DNA from: Aliikangiella coralliicola
GTDB lineage: Bacteria; Pseudomonadota; Gammaproteobacteria; Enterobacterales; Kangiellaceae
Reading direction: 5' to 3'
Assembly (NCBI RefSeq): GCF_007004725.1
Contig: NZ_ML660167.1
Span: forward strand, 372,001 to 436,000
DNA: 64,000 nt
The stretch's first letter is position 1. Every line of letters starts with the position of its first letter. The notes beneath the pieces are model-generated. The model was given only the letters and a program-made list of their open reading frames with translations. It was not told where the DNA came from and did not search any database. The translations under genes were made by a program, and so were the position numbers. Positions 56,401-64,000 of this stretch are shown here, in pieces.

Positions 56401-59400
56401 AAGACCCGCGGATTGACTACCCTCAGTTAAACTCAACAGGGCTTGTAGCATAGCGTCTAACCAGTTGGGATGTAAAACGTAATCCGTGGTAAGACGATCA
56501 TTGTCGCCTATAGTTAACTCCGCAAGTAGCTGGTTATTTCCAGCGTAAATTGAAGTGAGGTTTCGGTTAAATAAGTTGGGCAAGCCTGGTGAATTAGTAT
56601 TCGTTTTTTCTAGCTGTTTTTTCAAAAATATTAGATCGAGCTTTGTCGGCGCAGGATTCCGGCTCAATACTCCGTGCCCCTGACAGTGAACAACATCTTG
56701 TTCTTGATTATAAATTTCAAAGTCAATTTGCTCCTTGTCTTTAGCCAGTAACGCAATTGATACGCTGCGACTTTCCTCCACGACAATAGGCTGCGCCCAG
56801 ACTATATCATGTAATTCCAGCACAAATGCTTCAGAATCTGGCATTGCATTTTCAATCGCCGCTCTGGCCATTTCGATATAAACAGATGTGGGCAACACTT
56901 TCTGGTTACTTTGATGTCTGATGGAGAAATCTGATTGAAAGAAAAATTCTTTGCCGCTAAAACTTGTTTGGTAGCTTTGCTGAAATAAATCGGAAGTATT
57001 AGTGTGAAGTACAGGGTGAATCGGTTTAATACCACCCTGTATCAACGAGTTGCTATCGCCGGAGATTGCCTGTCCTGAAACAATCTGCGCTGAAACTTCC
57101 AATGGATCTATCCAGTACTTATCTTGAGCAAATGGATAAGTCGGCAAACTAATCAATTGTGGCTGGATTCCTTGACTGAAATCTTGTTCATAAAGCTTAT
57201 TCCAATCTAGTGCTAAGCCTTTAACCCATAAATCTAATAATTTTGTTAATTTTCGATCAGTAATCCATTTATCAAGGGTCCGTTGCATATCATTGTCGCT
57301 GCTAAATAGCGACAGCGTTTCTCTATGATCTTTAACTTTACCTAGGTAAAGATCTTCAATGTCCTCTGCGCCAGAAATAAAAGCGTTGAGTTTTTCAGAA
57401 AGCTCTGTCAATGAACTGACTATCAGTCCAAGTCGCTCGCCCATTGCTTCCCTGCCTACTTGTAATGTGTAAGCCATCCCATGTAAATCTATTGAAGATT
57501 CATTGCATTCAATGAAACCGATTAACTCGCTACATTTTTGTCGAAGCTGGGCTTCTGTTCTTGCCGACAAAACTATCACTTTAGTTGGCCAGGAATCATC
57601 TTGCCGGCGTTTAATCGTTTGATTATTGAGTACCGAGTGTTCTTGTTCTGAGTATTCTTCAATAATGATATGAGCATTGGAACCACCGGCACCAAATGAT
57701 GAAACGCCTGCGATTCTTGAAACTTGCCGACCATCAATTACTGGCGGTTGCCACGCTTTTAATGTCTGGTTGACAATAAACGGTGTGTTATCAAAATCAA
57801 TATGAGGATTGAGCTTAGCGGAATGTAAAGATGGCACGATTTTCTGATGTTTCATCTGCAACAACACTTTTGTTACACCTGCCACACCAGCGGCAGATTC
57901 ACAGTGACCGACATTCGACTTTGCAGAACCGATCAAACAAAAACCGAACTCTTCAGTTTCGCTGGATGAGTTTTGGTTAAACGCTTTAGTTAGCGCAGCG
58001 ATTTCAATTGGGTCACCTAACTTGGTGCCGGTTCCATGGGCTTCAATGTAACTGATGTGACGAGAATCAATTTCTGCTTCTGCGAGCGCGCGGGTAATTG
58101 CGTTGGCTTGAGCACCGGGATTAGGTACGCTGTAACCGTTAGTTTTACCACCGTGATTTAGTGCACTACCTTTAATAACACCATAAATGTGATTACCATC
58201 TTGTTCGGCTTGTGACAGTCTTTTCAGAATGACTGCGCCGACACCTTCGCCAGGAATGTAACCATCACCGCCTTCACCAAAACTTTGGCAATGCCCTGCA
58301 CTGGAAATAAATTGTTCAGCACTTAGCATCTGGTATTTTCCCGGGTGAATGCTGACATTGACCCCACCGGCAATTGCTAAATCAGTTCGCCCTAGTTTGA
58401 GATCCTGACAAGCCAGATGAATGGCCGTTAACGACGAAGAACACATCGTATCCAACGTCATGCTCGGACCATGTAAATTTAATACGTACGAAACTCGATT
58501 AGCAATGCTGGCTAAGCTACCCGACACACTATATTCACCATACATGACGCCCACATAAACGCCCACCTGACCCGGCGCGTCTTCCTGATGAGGTATTTGT
58601 AAAGTGGTTCGTGTGTAACCTGCATCTTCAACGGCCATCCAGGCGTGTTGTAAAAACAATCTCTCTTGCGGGTCAATTGACTTGGCTTCCCGTGGAGATA
58701 TGTTGAAAAAACGCGAATCGAATTCGTCAACACCAACAATAAAACCGCCCCACTTACTAAAGTGTTTTCCTTTCTGAGCACGGTCTTCACTGTAGTATTG
58801 TTGCCAATCCCATCGTTCTTGCGGTACTTCTACAATACAATCTTTCCCGTCGCGAAGATTTTGCCAATAGGCTTCAATATTTGGCGCTTCCGGGTAACGA
58901 CCACTTAATCCGATGATAGCAATCGGCGCTGTTTTTTCTGCGCCGAATGCGTTCGAAATCTGAGTCTGACCTAATGCTGTTTTATTCGACAGAGTTGGCG
59001 ATTGACTTTGTTTTGCATAACGACGCCCCAACTTTGATTTATTTATTTTGTTAGTCAGGCTTTGCAATTTTGCGGGGAATTTTTTCAATTCATTCGTTGG
59101 TGTGTTAACTTGATTAATGTCGACAATCGGCGTAATAAATAGAGACTCCACCTTGGCCAAATGTGATCGCACAAAGTATTGAGCTAACTCAGCAATGGTT
59201 TGATATTCAAAAAATAAAGTCTTCGGTAACGAGCCAAATGCCTTTTCCAGCTGACTCGTCAAGTTCATCGCCATTATCGAGTCAATACCATATTTCTCCA
59301 ATGGCGCCTGAGCATCTATTTTATGTGATGGGAGTTTTAATAATTTCGAAAACTGTTTGCATAAATACCCTTCTGTACTTTCCTGAAAGTTTTGTTGGGA

Positions 59401-60924
59401 ATACTTAGCTGAAGGAGCATGTGAAACAACTTCGTTGTCTAATTGAGTCGTTACGTTTGCTATTTCATCTTTTGAAGAGACTTGCTGAAGGCTCGTGTTT
59501 TCCAATAACGCTACACGCAATTTTTGTATATTACCTTCAGTCACCGAAAACTGGCTATAGGGTAACTGCAAGCCGCGATAAAAAGCACCTAGTCCACTCG
59601 CGGTTTCTAGTTGTACTGCACCGGTATTCTGTTCAATCTGACTCAGCATCGATGGCTCAATCTCCATGCCGCCTTCTCGCCATAATGACCAGTTGACTGA
59701 AAGACTTTTCCCCTGTCTGTCACCTTGCGCCACTAATTGATTGCGATAAGCTGAAAACTGGTCCATAAAACCATTGGCAGCTGCATAATCCGATTGACCA
59801 ACATTGCCGAGCCAGGAAGCTGCTGATGAAAATAAGACAAAAAAGTCCAACGCTAAATCACGGCTCGCCTGGTCAAGATGATAAGTGCCCAATACCTTAG
59901 GCGCTAAAACCTGACGAAATTCTTCAGATGACTTCTTGATGATAAAGTTATCCGCGGTCATTCCCGAGCAATGAATAATCCCTTTGAGTGAGGCCTCTGG
60001 CGTATTTATCGAAGCGATGAGTGATTCAACCTGACTCTGGTTTTCAATATCTAACTGGCGGTATTCTACCCGGCTTTCAGATTGTGTATTTAGCGCCGAG
60101 AAATCGTCCAGAATAGATTGCTTTTCAGCTGTTAGCGGTGACCGTCCTGTCACAATGATTTTTCCGTGACGGGTTTGTTGTAGAATTTCCCGGGTCATTA
60201 ACTTGCCCAGACCACCTAAGCCGCCGGTAATCAGGTAAGTGCCACTGTCCTTAAAAGCAGTCTCTTTCAAAGCTGTCTCTTTAACTTCAGTTTTTTCTGT
60301 CGCTTTAACTTCTTGCCAGTGTAAGAACTTTCGCTCGTTTTGCTGATAACGGATTAAGGTTTCCTGTGGGTAGTTTCCAGCATCTTGTAATTGTTGGGTA
60401 AGCTTCTCGGCAGAATCGACAACATCAGTGAAAACAACCTGTGCAATCAGTTGAGGGTTTTCTAACATGGCGGTTTTGAGCAGACCGGATAACCCCGACA
60501 ACATTGTCATTTGCCCATTATCAGCGGCGACAACTTGAAACAGCACCGGGCCTTTTGGGCGGCTTTTTAGAATGCTTTGAATCTGTTCAAAACAACTCAG
60601 TGCCAGCTCGCTGTAGTCGGCTGCAATATCTTTATTGCTCTGAACAACTGAGACAACTTGACTGGCCGGCAAGTCAGACTTTAACTGCGGCCTATTCAGT
60701 TTTGGCAGATGGCATAACAACACACAATGTTGCTCAACGTTGAACATCAGGGAATTGGACACGACTGAAGCATCCTCTTCCCAAACCGGTGTTGCCAGCA
60801 ATATACCCGAAGCGTTTTTCTGCTTGAGTTTAATCGCTTTGATTTTTTCCAACGCTTGCTGTTGAGTTAGTTTACCTTGAGACAAATCACGATATATATT
60901 TTTTAAATCATTCATCTGTTCCAT
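50464..60924 (-). CDS. Trans-AT PKS protein, KR-ACP-KS-DH0-ECH3-ACP2-KS with DH remnant
   Basis: About 3486 residues (the ACP, KS and linker residue numbers given here count from the GTG at 60927). Docking helices (1-37) are followed by: KR (about 40-490, ITGGLGGLG, DYAAANGF); ACP Ser550; KS Cys829 (DTMCSSS); DH0 (about 1300-1570, His lost, Asp kept in LDAMLQ); three ECH-fold domains (about 1690-1905, 1930-2130, 2165-2410); Trp-flagged ACPs Ser2493 and Ser2630; KS Cys2914; a truncated DH start; a second KS-tail motif (RVSLPTYPFAKERCW); and a docking tail (about 3455-3486). The GTG at 60927 overlaps the TAG of the upstream gene, but the adjacent ATG at 60924 is the likelier start. Either way translation is coupled. 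KR-ACP completes the KS-DH that ends the upstream protein. Confidence 0.93.
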   Translation of the reverse strand: MEQMNDLKNIYRDLSQGKLTQQQALEKIKAIKLKQKNASGILLATPVWEEDASVVSNSLMFNVEQHCVLLCHLPKLNRPQLKSDLPASQVVSVVQSNKDIAADYSELALSCFEQIQSILKSRPKGPVLFQVVAADNGQMTMLSGLSGLLKTAMLENPQLIAQVVFTDVVDSAEKLTQQLQDAGNYPQETLIRYQQNERKFLHWQEVKATEKTEVKETALKETAFKDSGTYLITGGLGGLGKLMTREILQQTRHGKIIVTGRSPLTAEKQSILDDFSALNTQSESRVEYRQLDIENQSQVESLIASINTPEASLKGIIHCSGMTADNFIIKKSSEEFRQVLAPKVLGTYHLDQASRDLALDFFVLFSSAASWLGNVGQSDYAAANGFMDQFSAYRNQLVAQGDRQGKSLSVNWSLWREGGMEIEPSMLSQIEQNTGAVQLETASGLGAFYRGLQLPYSQFSVTEGNIQKLRVALLENTSLQQVSSKDEIANVTTQLDNEVVSHAPSAKYSQQNFQESTEGYLCKQFSKLLKLPSHKIDAQAPLEKYGIDSIMAMNLTSQLEKAFGSLPKTLFFEYQTIAELAQYFVRSHLAKVESLFITPIVDINQVNTPTNELKKFPAKLQSLTNKINKSKLGRRYAKQSQSPTLSNKTALGQTQISNAFGAEKTAPIAIIGLSGRYPEAPNIEAYWQNLRDGKDCIVEVPQERWDWQQYYSEDRAQKGKHFSKWGGFIVGVDEFDSRFFNISPREAKSIDPQERLFLQHAWMAVEDAGYTRTTLQIPHQEDAPGQVGVYVGVMYGEYSVSGSLASIANRVSYVLNLHGPSMTLDTMCSSSLTAIHLACQDLKLGRTDLAIAGGVNVSIHPGKYQMLSAEQFISSAGHCQSFGEGGDGYIPGEGVGAVILKRLSQAEQDGNHIYGVIKGSALNHGGKTNGYSVPNPGAQANAITRALAEAEIDSRHISYIEAHGTGTKLGDPIEIAALTKAFNQNSSSETEEFGFCLIGSAKSNVGHCESAAGVAGVTKVLLQMKHQKIVPSLHSAKLNPHIDFDNTPFIVNQTLKAWQPPVIDGRQVSRIAGVSSFGAGGSNAHIIIEEYSEQEHSVLNNQTIKRRQDDSWPTKVIVLSARTEAQLRQKCSELIGFIECNESSIDLHGMAYTLQVGREAMGERLGLIVSSLTELSEKLNAFISGAEDIEDLYLGKVKDHRETLSLFSSDNDMQRTLDKWITDRKLTKLLDLWVKGLALDWNKLYEQDFSQGIQPQLISLPTYPFAQDKYWIDPLEVSAQIVSGQAISGDSNSLIQGGIKPIHPVLHTNTSDLFQQSYQTSFSGKEFFFQSDFSIRHQSNQKVLPTSVYIEMARAAIENAMPDSEAFVLELHDIVWAQPIVVEESRSVSIALLAKDKEQIDFEIYNQEQDVVHCQGHGVLSRNPAPTKLDLIFLKKQLEKTNTNSPGLPNLFNRNLTSIYAGNNQLLAELTIGDNDRLTTDYVLHPNWLDAMLQALLSLTEGSQSAGLTLLPLSLSSIRIIFPGAKKMFAWIRFSNEQGSANAKLDIDWCDEHGNVCIQVKGAEYAISRQAVQPRQNLPVVDDESESNKKTAEANSLVDIGIGASKNVIDNSLSKKIELTEIHSEIVQIQTEKPQGITLTSASKLVTDSSNFIEKSPTVNRLAMSESITLSNAVFSDNKAGSTQGEMNSSQAMVNLYNNGNGIYTIKINQVADGNVVLSERAISELKSALEIAQQESQIKILLLKGTDDYFLSGEQQSHNSAIEQKLYQKLVEFPYPVIAVMKGSATKVGFLVGALCDFMICSEEASYQYADFDTHSFPSAAEQKLLVERFDMMAAEELLDGKESIQGTQLRANGWSCLITPKVDVDLKADKLAQELAEKPQQALKLLKLHLARNLIELVAELTPVSQELEKLQSESDKTTAKQKSAIASPVKYIRLSTHNDNILIVRILQSKKKFSTASLIGYLSKIFSQVNQNVHYKAVILASEHAEFLPQAEKDKQGQLLNDFQTLLLSIATPVIVAFEANASALAMAVAQLCDGIIYHDKGKYSFASNEHSVDFLTKAEVLLSHRFGDYSARNLLLAQSNYSGVELKQRHTHQIIVDKKQVIEQALELAGRWSQNSLSFLTAKKKRSNQIIQEKIKQIPLSHELNTGLKKTSPVDKPTLVELQSSVVSATTHPEGILVVKMEDRKAKNMFSDALVEGMNEVFAHIDQSPDYKVIVLTGYDSYFSSGGTKESLLDIQQGKSKFTDTQTFQLAMKCRLPVIAAMQGHGIGAGFALGLFADFVLLSEESHYVSPYMNYGFTPGAAATFISPLRMGYDLARESLLTAREYEGKALQTKGLQLSVLPRQKVLSTAIDLARQIARYSQSQLMALKHQWTYHLHQPLQDTCALELAMHDETFVGESNTLKQIQKNFFDQIASRDDVPQLSATATARAVEEKAVNLTSTANTVNKNSSLTVSMITAAIKKLLADELHMDVAEAEEDAQFVDLGLDSITGVTWVRKINDKYQTTIEATKVYSFPTLTEFAKFVKTEIDAQADSSSQSEIQTQSRTAAPTVTVAKSVHTEAAISNVAQDSQVAEAADEKTIEINSVNINSSQVTTTLKKLLADELHMSTTEIDEDAQFVDLGLDSITGVTWVRKINDKYQLSIEATRVYSYPTLKEFSTFVQTESVKTQQITDDLSAEIAPETVAQVGRNSDAQVKGLPPTRTEIPNVQQFDVESTYTQLISWRKNNSKLRAESRTQDHTQPIAVIGMAGQFPQANDLDEFWDNIASAKNCITSIPSQRWDLDTYYQEGAPTPGKTNSQWVGAMDGYDLFDPLFFTISPTEAETMEPQQRVFLQACWHTIEDAGYNAQALSGSRCGVFVGCAAGDYNLLSREQQISAQGFTGGAASILGARISYFLNLQGPCLSIDTACSSSLVAIANACDSLNSAGSDLALAGGVYVMAGPDMHIKSSQAGMLSTDGRCFAFDQRANGFVPGEGVGVVMLKRLADAERDQDIIQGVIKGWGVNQDGKTNGITAPNADSQTRLQQEVYDKFKIDPANIQLIEAHGTGTKLGDPIEVAGLKESFKKYTDKKDYCALGSVKSNIGHCLTAAAVAGLIKLILAMKHKQLPPTINFEKVNEHIGLDNSPFYINDKLQPWEVSKDERRQAAISSFGFSGTNAHMVIAEYSSSGIVNNQVVKKAVDSINENGKLMIPLSARNEEQLFQIAGNLLQFISKQKASIQLSEVAYTLQVGREPMEERVGFMVNSIEHLIEKLEVFVSSGKDEGVENIEDAFRGQVRGNKESMRIISQDDDMKNAIIQNWMSSRKLSKLLDLWVKGLDLDWNKLYGKLKPQRINLPTYPFARERYWLEKDVVATHATAENSSNSTEHLNNVLHPLLHINTAELTQQGYRANFANDEQHQLSNDDPANVPSAQRVRRVSLPTYPFAKERCWIDVSAKEQNIETATKPDKLRVVKNLESIENIINKVDDDSIETNQAVKLLKNLA
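50615..50935 (-). other. DH remnant between two copies of the KS-tail linker
   Basis: After the last KS the usual tail (LPTYPFARERYW, near 50870-50935) leads into about 30 residues of a DH start (LHPLLHINTAELTQQ, near 50710-50810). This breaks off and is followed by a second KS tail (VSLPTYPFAKERCW, near 50615-50690) and the docking segment. It reads as a deletion/recombination scar that removed a DH. Confidence 0.75.
52925..55850 (-). other. ECH-ECH-ECH-ACP-ACP beta-branching cassette 1
   Basis: ECH-a (about 55850-55210, GSATKVGF, altered glycines), ECH-b (55130-54530, ANASALAMA, degenerate), ECH-c (54420-53690, GHGIGAGF and NYGFTPGAA, PksI-like), then ACPs with DSITGVTW at 53449-53451 and 53038-53040 (Ser codons). 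Only ECH-c looks clearly catalytic. Confidence 0.8.
59157..60924 (-). repeat. Near-identical long repeat, copy in the 3486-residue PKS gene
   Basis: Partner of 48383-50141. It covers the docking helices, KR and first ACP. Differences include short in-frame insertions (for example extra KETA-type codons near 60260-60300) and scattered substitutions. The ACP-KS linker just downstream (58950-59150) is not conserved between the two genes. Confidence 0.85.
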
Positions 60925-60926
60925 CA

Positions 60927-63900
60927 CTATAATTCCACCGCATCGTCAACAGAAATTTCATTATTTAAAACACTTTCAATGACCTGTTCGTAAAAGGCGT
61001 CATCGAAAGCCGCAATATTTTCCATGTCATTTATTGTTTGGTCTTGGCTATTCAAACTTGTACCAGGTTCAATTACGCGGGCAGAAAATCCTCGCATCTG
61101 CACGCAAATATTGCCCTGCTGATCACACAATTCGATATCGTACTTAACAATTTTATCTTCCGGCCGACTACCAGCCGAATAGCGAACCCAGGCAAACATA
61201 TCGCTAGTACAAGCCGACAGTATCCTTAGTGACTCTAATGCAAATGGTATCGATGGTTTGTCTGGCAGCTGACCTAAATCAGTTAAACCGATACAGGCCT
61301 GTAGTGCGGAATCCATAATACTTGGGTGTAAGTGATAGTCATCTTCGGAGGACGCTACCTCTCGTGGTAGTTGCAACTGGGCAAGCACTTGTTTTTCGCC
61401 TTGATAGAGTGTGACAATTCCTTGATGCGCCGGACCATAATCCAAACCGATTTGGTTGAAAATAGCGTAAAGCTCATGCGGCGTTACTTCGCTTTGCAAC
61501 ATCTCTGATTTCAGTTGTCTCAGATCAAGTTTGGCCGGAGCCGGTTGTCGACTGAAAACAGCTTGTCCCTGACAGTGAATCATTTCCTTGATCTCATCTT
61601 CTCCATTAGCTTCACTACTAGTCACTTCACGACTAATAACTTCATAATCGATTTGCTCAATCACTCGGCCATCTTCGCCTGAAGTTTCTGACTCATTGGC
61701 AAATAAGGCTATCGAAATTTCTTTCGTTTCATTCACAACAACCGGTTGTACCCAGGCAGTGTTATGTAATTCTAAAGTTAATGCTTCATTGTCGTGAGAC
61801 GCCGGCATTGCGTTTTCAACAGCAGCTCTGACCATTTCCAGGTAAGCGACACCTGGTAGCACTTTCTGGAAAGACGCACTATTCTCGTTTGCAGCGTTAG
61901 CACTCATCACTTGATGATCGGCTAAGAATAGTTCATCACCGGTGAATTGAGTGCGATAACTCTGCTGACTAAGATCTGAAATATTTTCGTGCAATAACGG
62001 ATGCAGGACTTTGAGCGTACCATTAGAGGTTTTAGTCTCAACTTTTCTTGCAACGGCGATAAAATCATCAGACTCAATCCAGTAACGTTCTTTCGCAAAT
62101 GGATACACAGGCAGACTGATACGTTTTGGCTTGTCTTGAGGGTAAAGCTTGTTCCAATCTATCTCTAATCCTTTCACCCATAAACCTAAAAGTTTGGAGA
62201 GTTTTTGGCTGCCAATCCATTTATCAATTATCGTTTCCTTAACATCTTCATCCTGGCTGACGATACTCATACTTTCTTTGTTTTGATAAACCTGGCCAGT
62301 ATAAACACCGTCGATTTTTTTATTTCCGCCTTGCACCTGCTCTTGTACATAGTTATCGAGTTTTTCAACCAATTGCTCTATGGAGTCAACCATAAAACCA
62401 AGGCGTTCTTCCATCGGCTCGCGGCCTACTTGCAAAGTGTAACTCAGCGCAATGAGGTCCGGTTTCGTCTGGTTAGAGAAATTTTCTTTCGATAAGAAAT
62501 TAAGTAAGTTGCTCGCGCTTTGTTGCAACTGCTCCTGAGTTTTAGCCGAAAGCGGTACGATAACTTTTGAGTTTTCGGTTATCACAGAAATGGTTTGATT
62601 ATCTTGACCATTCGACGCACGCGCTTTCAGCGACGGAGCATGCTCAGCGACAACCATATGAACATTGGTACCGCTGAATCCGTATGAACTTATCGCGGCT
62701 TGACGTCGTTCCTTATTTTGCACTTCCCAGTCACGCAACTGGTCGTTAACATAAAATGGGCTATTTTCCAGTCCGATATGTTCATTCAGTTTGGTAAAGT
62801 TAATCGTTGGCGGCAGTTGTCTGTGTTTAATCGCCAGGATTAACTTTATTACCCCGGCAACACCGGCCGCGGTAACACAGTGACCAATGTTGCTTTTCAC
62901 TGAACCAAGTGCGCAATAGTGCTGCTTGTCTGTATACTTTTTGAAGGATTTTTTCAGTCCTTCAACTTCAATAGGATCGCCTAACTTAGTACCGGTTCCA
63001 TGGGCTTCTATCAATTGTATGTTATTCGGGTCAATCTGATATTTGTCATAAACTTCCTGTTGCAGGCGAGTTTGCGATTGAGGATTTGGTGCAGTGATTC
63101 CGTTACTTTTTCCATCCTGATTAACCCCCCACCCTTGAATGACGCTTTGAATAATATCGCGATCTCTTTCCGCATCGTCGAGACGCTTTAACATCACAAC
63201 ACCAACGCCTTCACCAGGAACAAAACCATTCGCCTGTTGATCAAAAGTAAAGCAACGACCATCGGGAGATAACATGCCGGACTGCGCAGCTTTAATATGC
63301 ATGGCTGGCCCTGCCATTACATAAACACCACCAGCTAACGCCAAGTCACTACTGTTTGAGGTAAGGCTTTCACAAGCATTGGCGATGGCAACCAAAGATG
63401 ACGAACAGGCAGTCTCTATGGATAAGCATGGTCCCTGCAAATTCAAAAAGTAAGAAATACGCGCCGCTAAAATTGAAGTGGCGCCACCGGTAAATCCTTG
63501 CGCACTTAACTGTTGTTCAGCGGAGAATTGTTGATAATCACCGTTAGCACAACCGACAAAAACACCGCATTTACTACCTGAAAGTGTTTGCGCATTGTAA
63601 CCTGCATTTTCAATACTATGCCAACATGCCTGTAGAAATATTCGCTGTTGCGGATCCATATTTTCGGCTTCAATCGGCGAAATATTAAAAAACAAAGGAT
63701 CAAACATATCGTATTCAGGTAACGCTCCCATCCACTGACTGTTTGTTTTACCGGCGACAGGTTCTCCTTCCTGATAGTAGGTATTAATATCCCACCGCGT
63801 TTGTGGAATCTGCGTAATACAATTTTTACCCTGGGAAATGTTTTCCCAATATTCATCCAGGTTGTTCGCCTGTGGAAATTGTCCCGCCATACCAATGACA

Positions 63901-64000
63901 GCGATTGGTTGCGTTGAGTGGATTTGCGAGGGCGACGATTTTGAATTTGATAATTGGCGCCATGAAGTCAGTTTATTCACAATGAGTTGTGACGCGACTT
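60927..64000 (-). CDS. Trans-AT PKS protein, ...KS-DH, 5' end outside window
   Basis: The frame stays open through the right edge. A GTG at 63980 could open it, but the residues before it (VASQLI) and the linker TSWRQLSNSK match the ACP-KS linkers inside the next two PKS proteins, so this is the 3' part of a larger gene. KS (about 63910-62660) has Cys at 63405-63407 in an ETACSSS variant of DTACSSS, plus HGTGTKLGDP and SNIGHCV. DH (about 62010-61065) has His at 61914-61916 (ADHQVMS) and Asp in IMDSALQ; about a dozen extra residues lie between the His and the LPG motif. The C-terminus is a short acidic helical docking segment with no ACP. The KR-ACP of this module is at the start of the next protein, whose start codon overlaps this gene's stop. 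Confidence 0.9.
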   Translation of the reverse strand, partial: VASQLIVNKLTSWRQLSNSKSSPSQIHSTQPIAVIGMAGQFPQANNLDEYWENISQGKNCITQIPQTRWDINTYYQEGEPVAGKTNSQWMGALPEYDMFDPLFFNISPIEAENMDPQQRIFLQACWHSIENAGYNAQTLSGSKCGVFVGCANGDYQQFSAEQQLSAQGFTGGATSILAARISYFLNLQGPCLSIETACSSSLVAIANACESLTSNSSDLALAGGVYVMAGPAMHIKAAQSGMLSPDGRCFTFDQQANGFVPGEGVGVVMLKRLDDAERDRDIIQSVIQGWGVNQDGKSNGITAPNPQSQTRLQQEVYDKYQIDPNNIQLIEAHGTGTKLGDPIEVEGLKKSFKKYTDKQHYCALGSVKSNIGHCVTAAGVAGVIKLILAIKHRQLPPTINFTKLNEHIGLENSPFYVNDQLRDWEVQNKERRQAAISSYGFSGTNVHMVVAEHAPSLKARASNGQDNQTISVITENSKVIVPLSAKTQEQLQQSASNLLNFLSKENFSNQTKPDLIALSYTLQVGREPMEERLGFMVDSIEQLVEKLDNYVQEQVQGGNKKIDGVYTGQVYQNKESMSIVSQDEDVKETIIDKWIGSQKLSKLLGLWVKGLEIDWNKLYPQDKPKRISLPVYPFAKERYWIESDDFIAVARKVETKTSNGTLKVLHPLLHENISDLSQQSYRTQFTGDELFLADHQVMSANAANENSASFQKVLPGVAYLEMVRAAVENAMPASHDNEALTLELHNTAWVQPVVVNETKEISIALFANESETSGEDGRVIEQIDYEVISREVTSSEANGEDEIKEMIHCQGQAVFSRQPAPAKLDLRQLKSEMLQSEVTPHELYAIFNQIGLDYGPAHQGIVTLYQGEKQVLAQLQLPREVASSEDDYHLHPSIMDSALQACIGLTDLGQLPDKPSIPFALESLRILSACTSDMFAWVRYSAGSRPEDKIVKYDIELCDQQGNICVQMRGFSARVIEPGTSLNSQDQTINDMENIAAFDDAFYEQVIESVLNNEISVDDAVEL

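Noticed and set aside
1-64000. CRISPR array, tRNA/rRNA genes, transposases, prophage genes
   Set aside because: I looked for regularly spaced repeats, cloverleaf-like blocks and transposase motifs and saw none. The repeats found are short tandem or coding duplications.
14637-64000. Cis-acting AT, methyltransferase, ER or thioesterase domains within the PKS proteins
   Set aside because: No GHSxG AT motif, SAM-binding motif, ER NADPH motif beyond the KR, or GxSxG thioesterase was found in the domain gaps.

Overview
The window is one stretch of a large trans-acyltransferase polyketide synthase / non-ribosomal peptide synthetase gene cluster. Every gene I can support lies on the minus strand, so the region reads from right (64000) to left (1). 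The DNA is moderately AT-rich, starts are ATG with some GTG/TTG, and ribosome sites are AGGAG-like. Two REP/MITE-like inverted-repeat elements sit between genes. Together these suggest a Gram-negative bacterium, probably a (marine?) gammaproteobacterium. The organism cannot be fixed from the sequence alone, and no housekeeping gene is present to help.

Region 64000-14637 holds five multimodular PKS proteins. In reading order they are: (1) ...KS-DH, cut by the right edge; (2) KR-ACP-KS-DH0-ECH-ECH-ECH-ACP-ACP-KS-[DH remnant]; (3) KR-ACP-KS-DH0-ECH-ECH-ECH-ACP-ACP-KS-DH0-ECH-ECH-ECH-ACP-ACP-KS; (4) DH-KR-ACP-KS-DH0-ACP-ACP-KS-KR-ACP-KS-DH; (5) DH-KR-ACP-KS. None has an internal AT, methyltransferase, ER or thioesterase. 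Modules are split between proteins, and short helical docking segments lie at most of the termini. All ten KS domains keep Cys-His-His. Four modules lack KR, carry a DH that has lost its catalytic His, and have tandem ACPs with a Trp six residues after the phosphopantetheine Ser. These are predicted beta-branching modules. Three of them also contain three enoyl-CoA-hydratase-fold domains in a row.

Region 14199-3350 holds the trans-acting enzymes: a metallo-beta-lactamase-fold hydrolase; a full beta-branching (HCS) cassette of HMG-CoA-synthase-like protein, ECH1, ECH2, donor ACP and Cys-to-Ser decarboxylase KS; a malonyl acyltransferase; and an AT-like protein lacking the carboxylate-binding Arg (probable acyl hydrolase). 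Inserted within the HCS cassette, between ECH2 and the donor ACP, are an isonitrile synthase of the PvcA/IsnA/DIT1 family, a PvcB-type Fe(II)/2-oxoglutarate oxygenase and a HAD phosphatase. An isonitrile-forming pair inside a trans-AT PKS beta-branching operon is the most unusual feature of the window.

Region 3349-1 holds a 1 kb AT-rich gap and then an NRPS cut by the left edge, ACP-A-PCP-C(start). The last PKS protein ends in a KS with no ACP and the NRPS begins with an ACP, so the two probably form a split module. The predicted product is a multiply beta-branched, partly unsaturated polyketide-peptide, possibly carrying or built with an isonitrile-derived group. The start of the assembly line, the release domain, and any PPTase, transporter or regulator lie outside the window.
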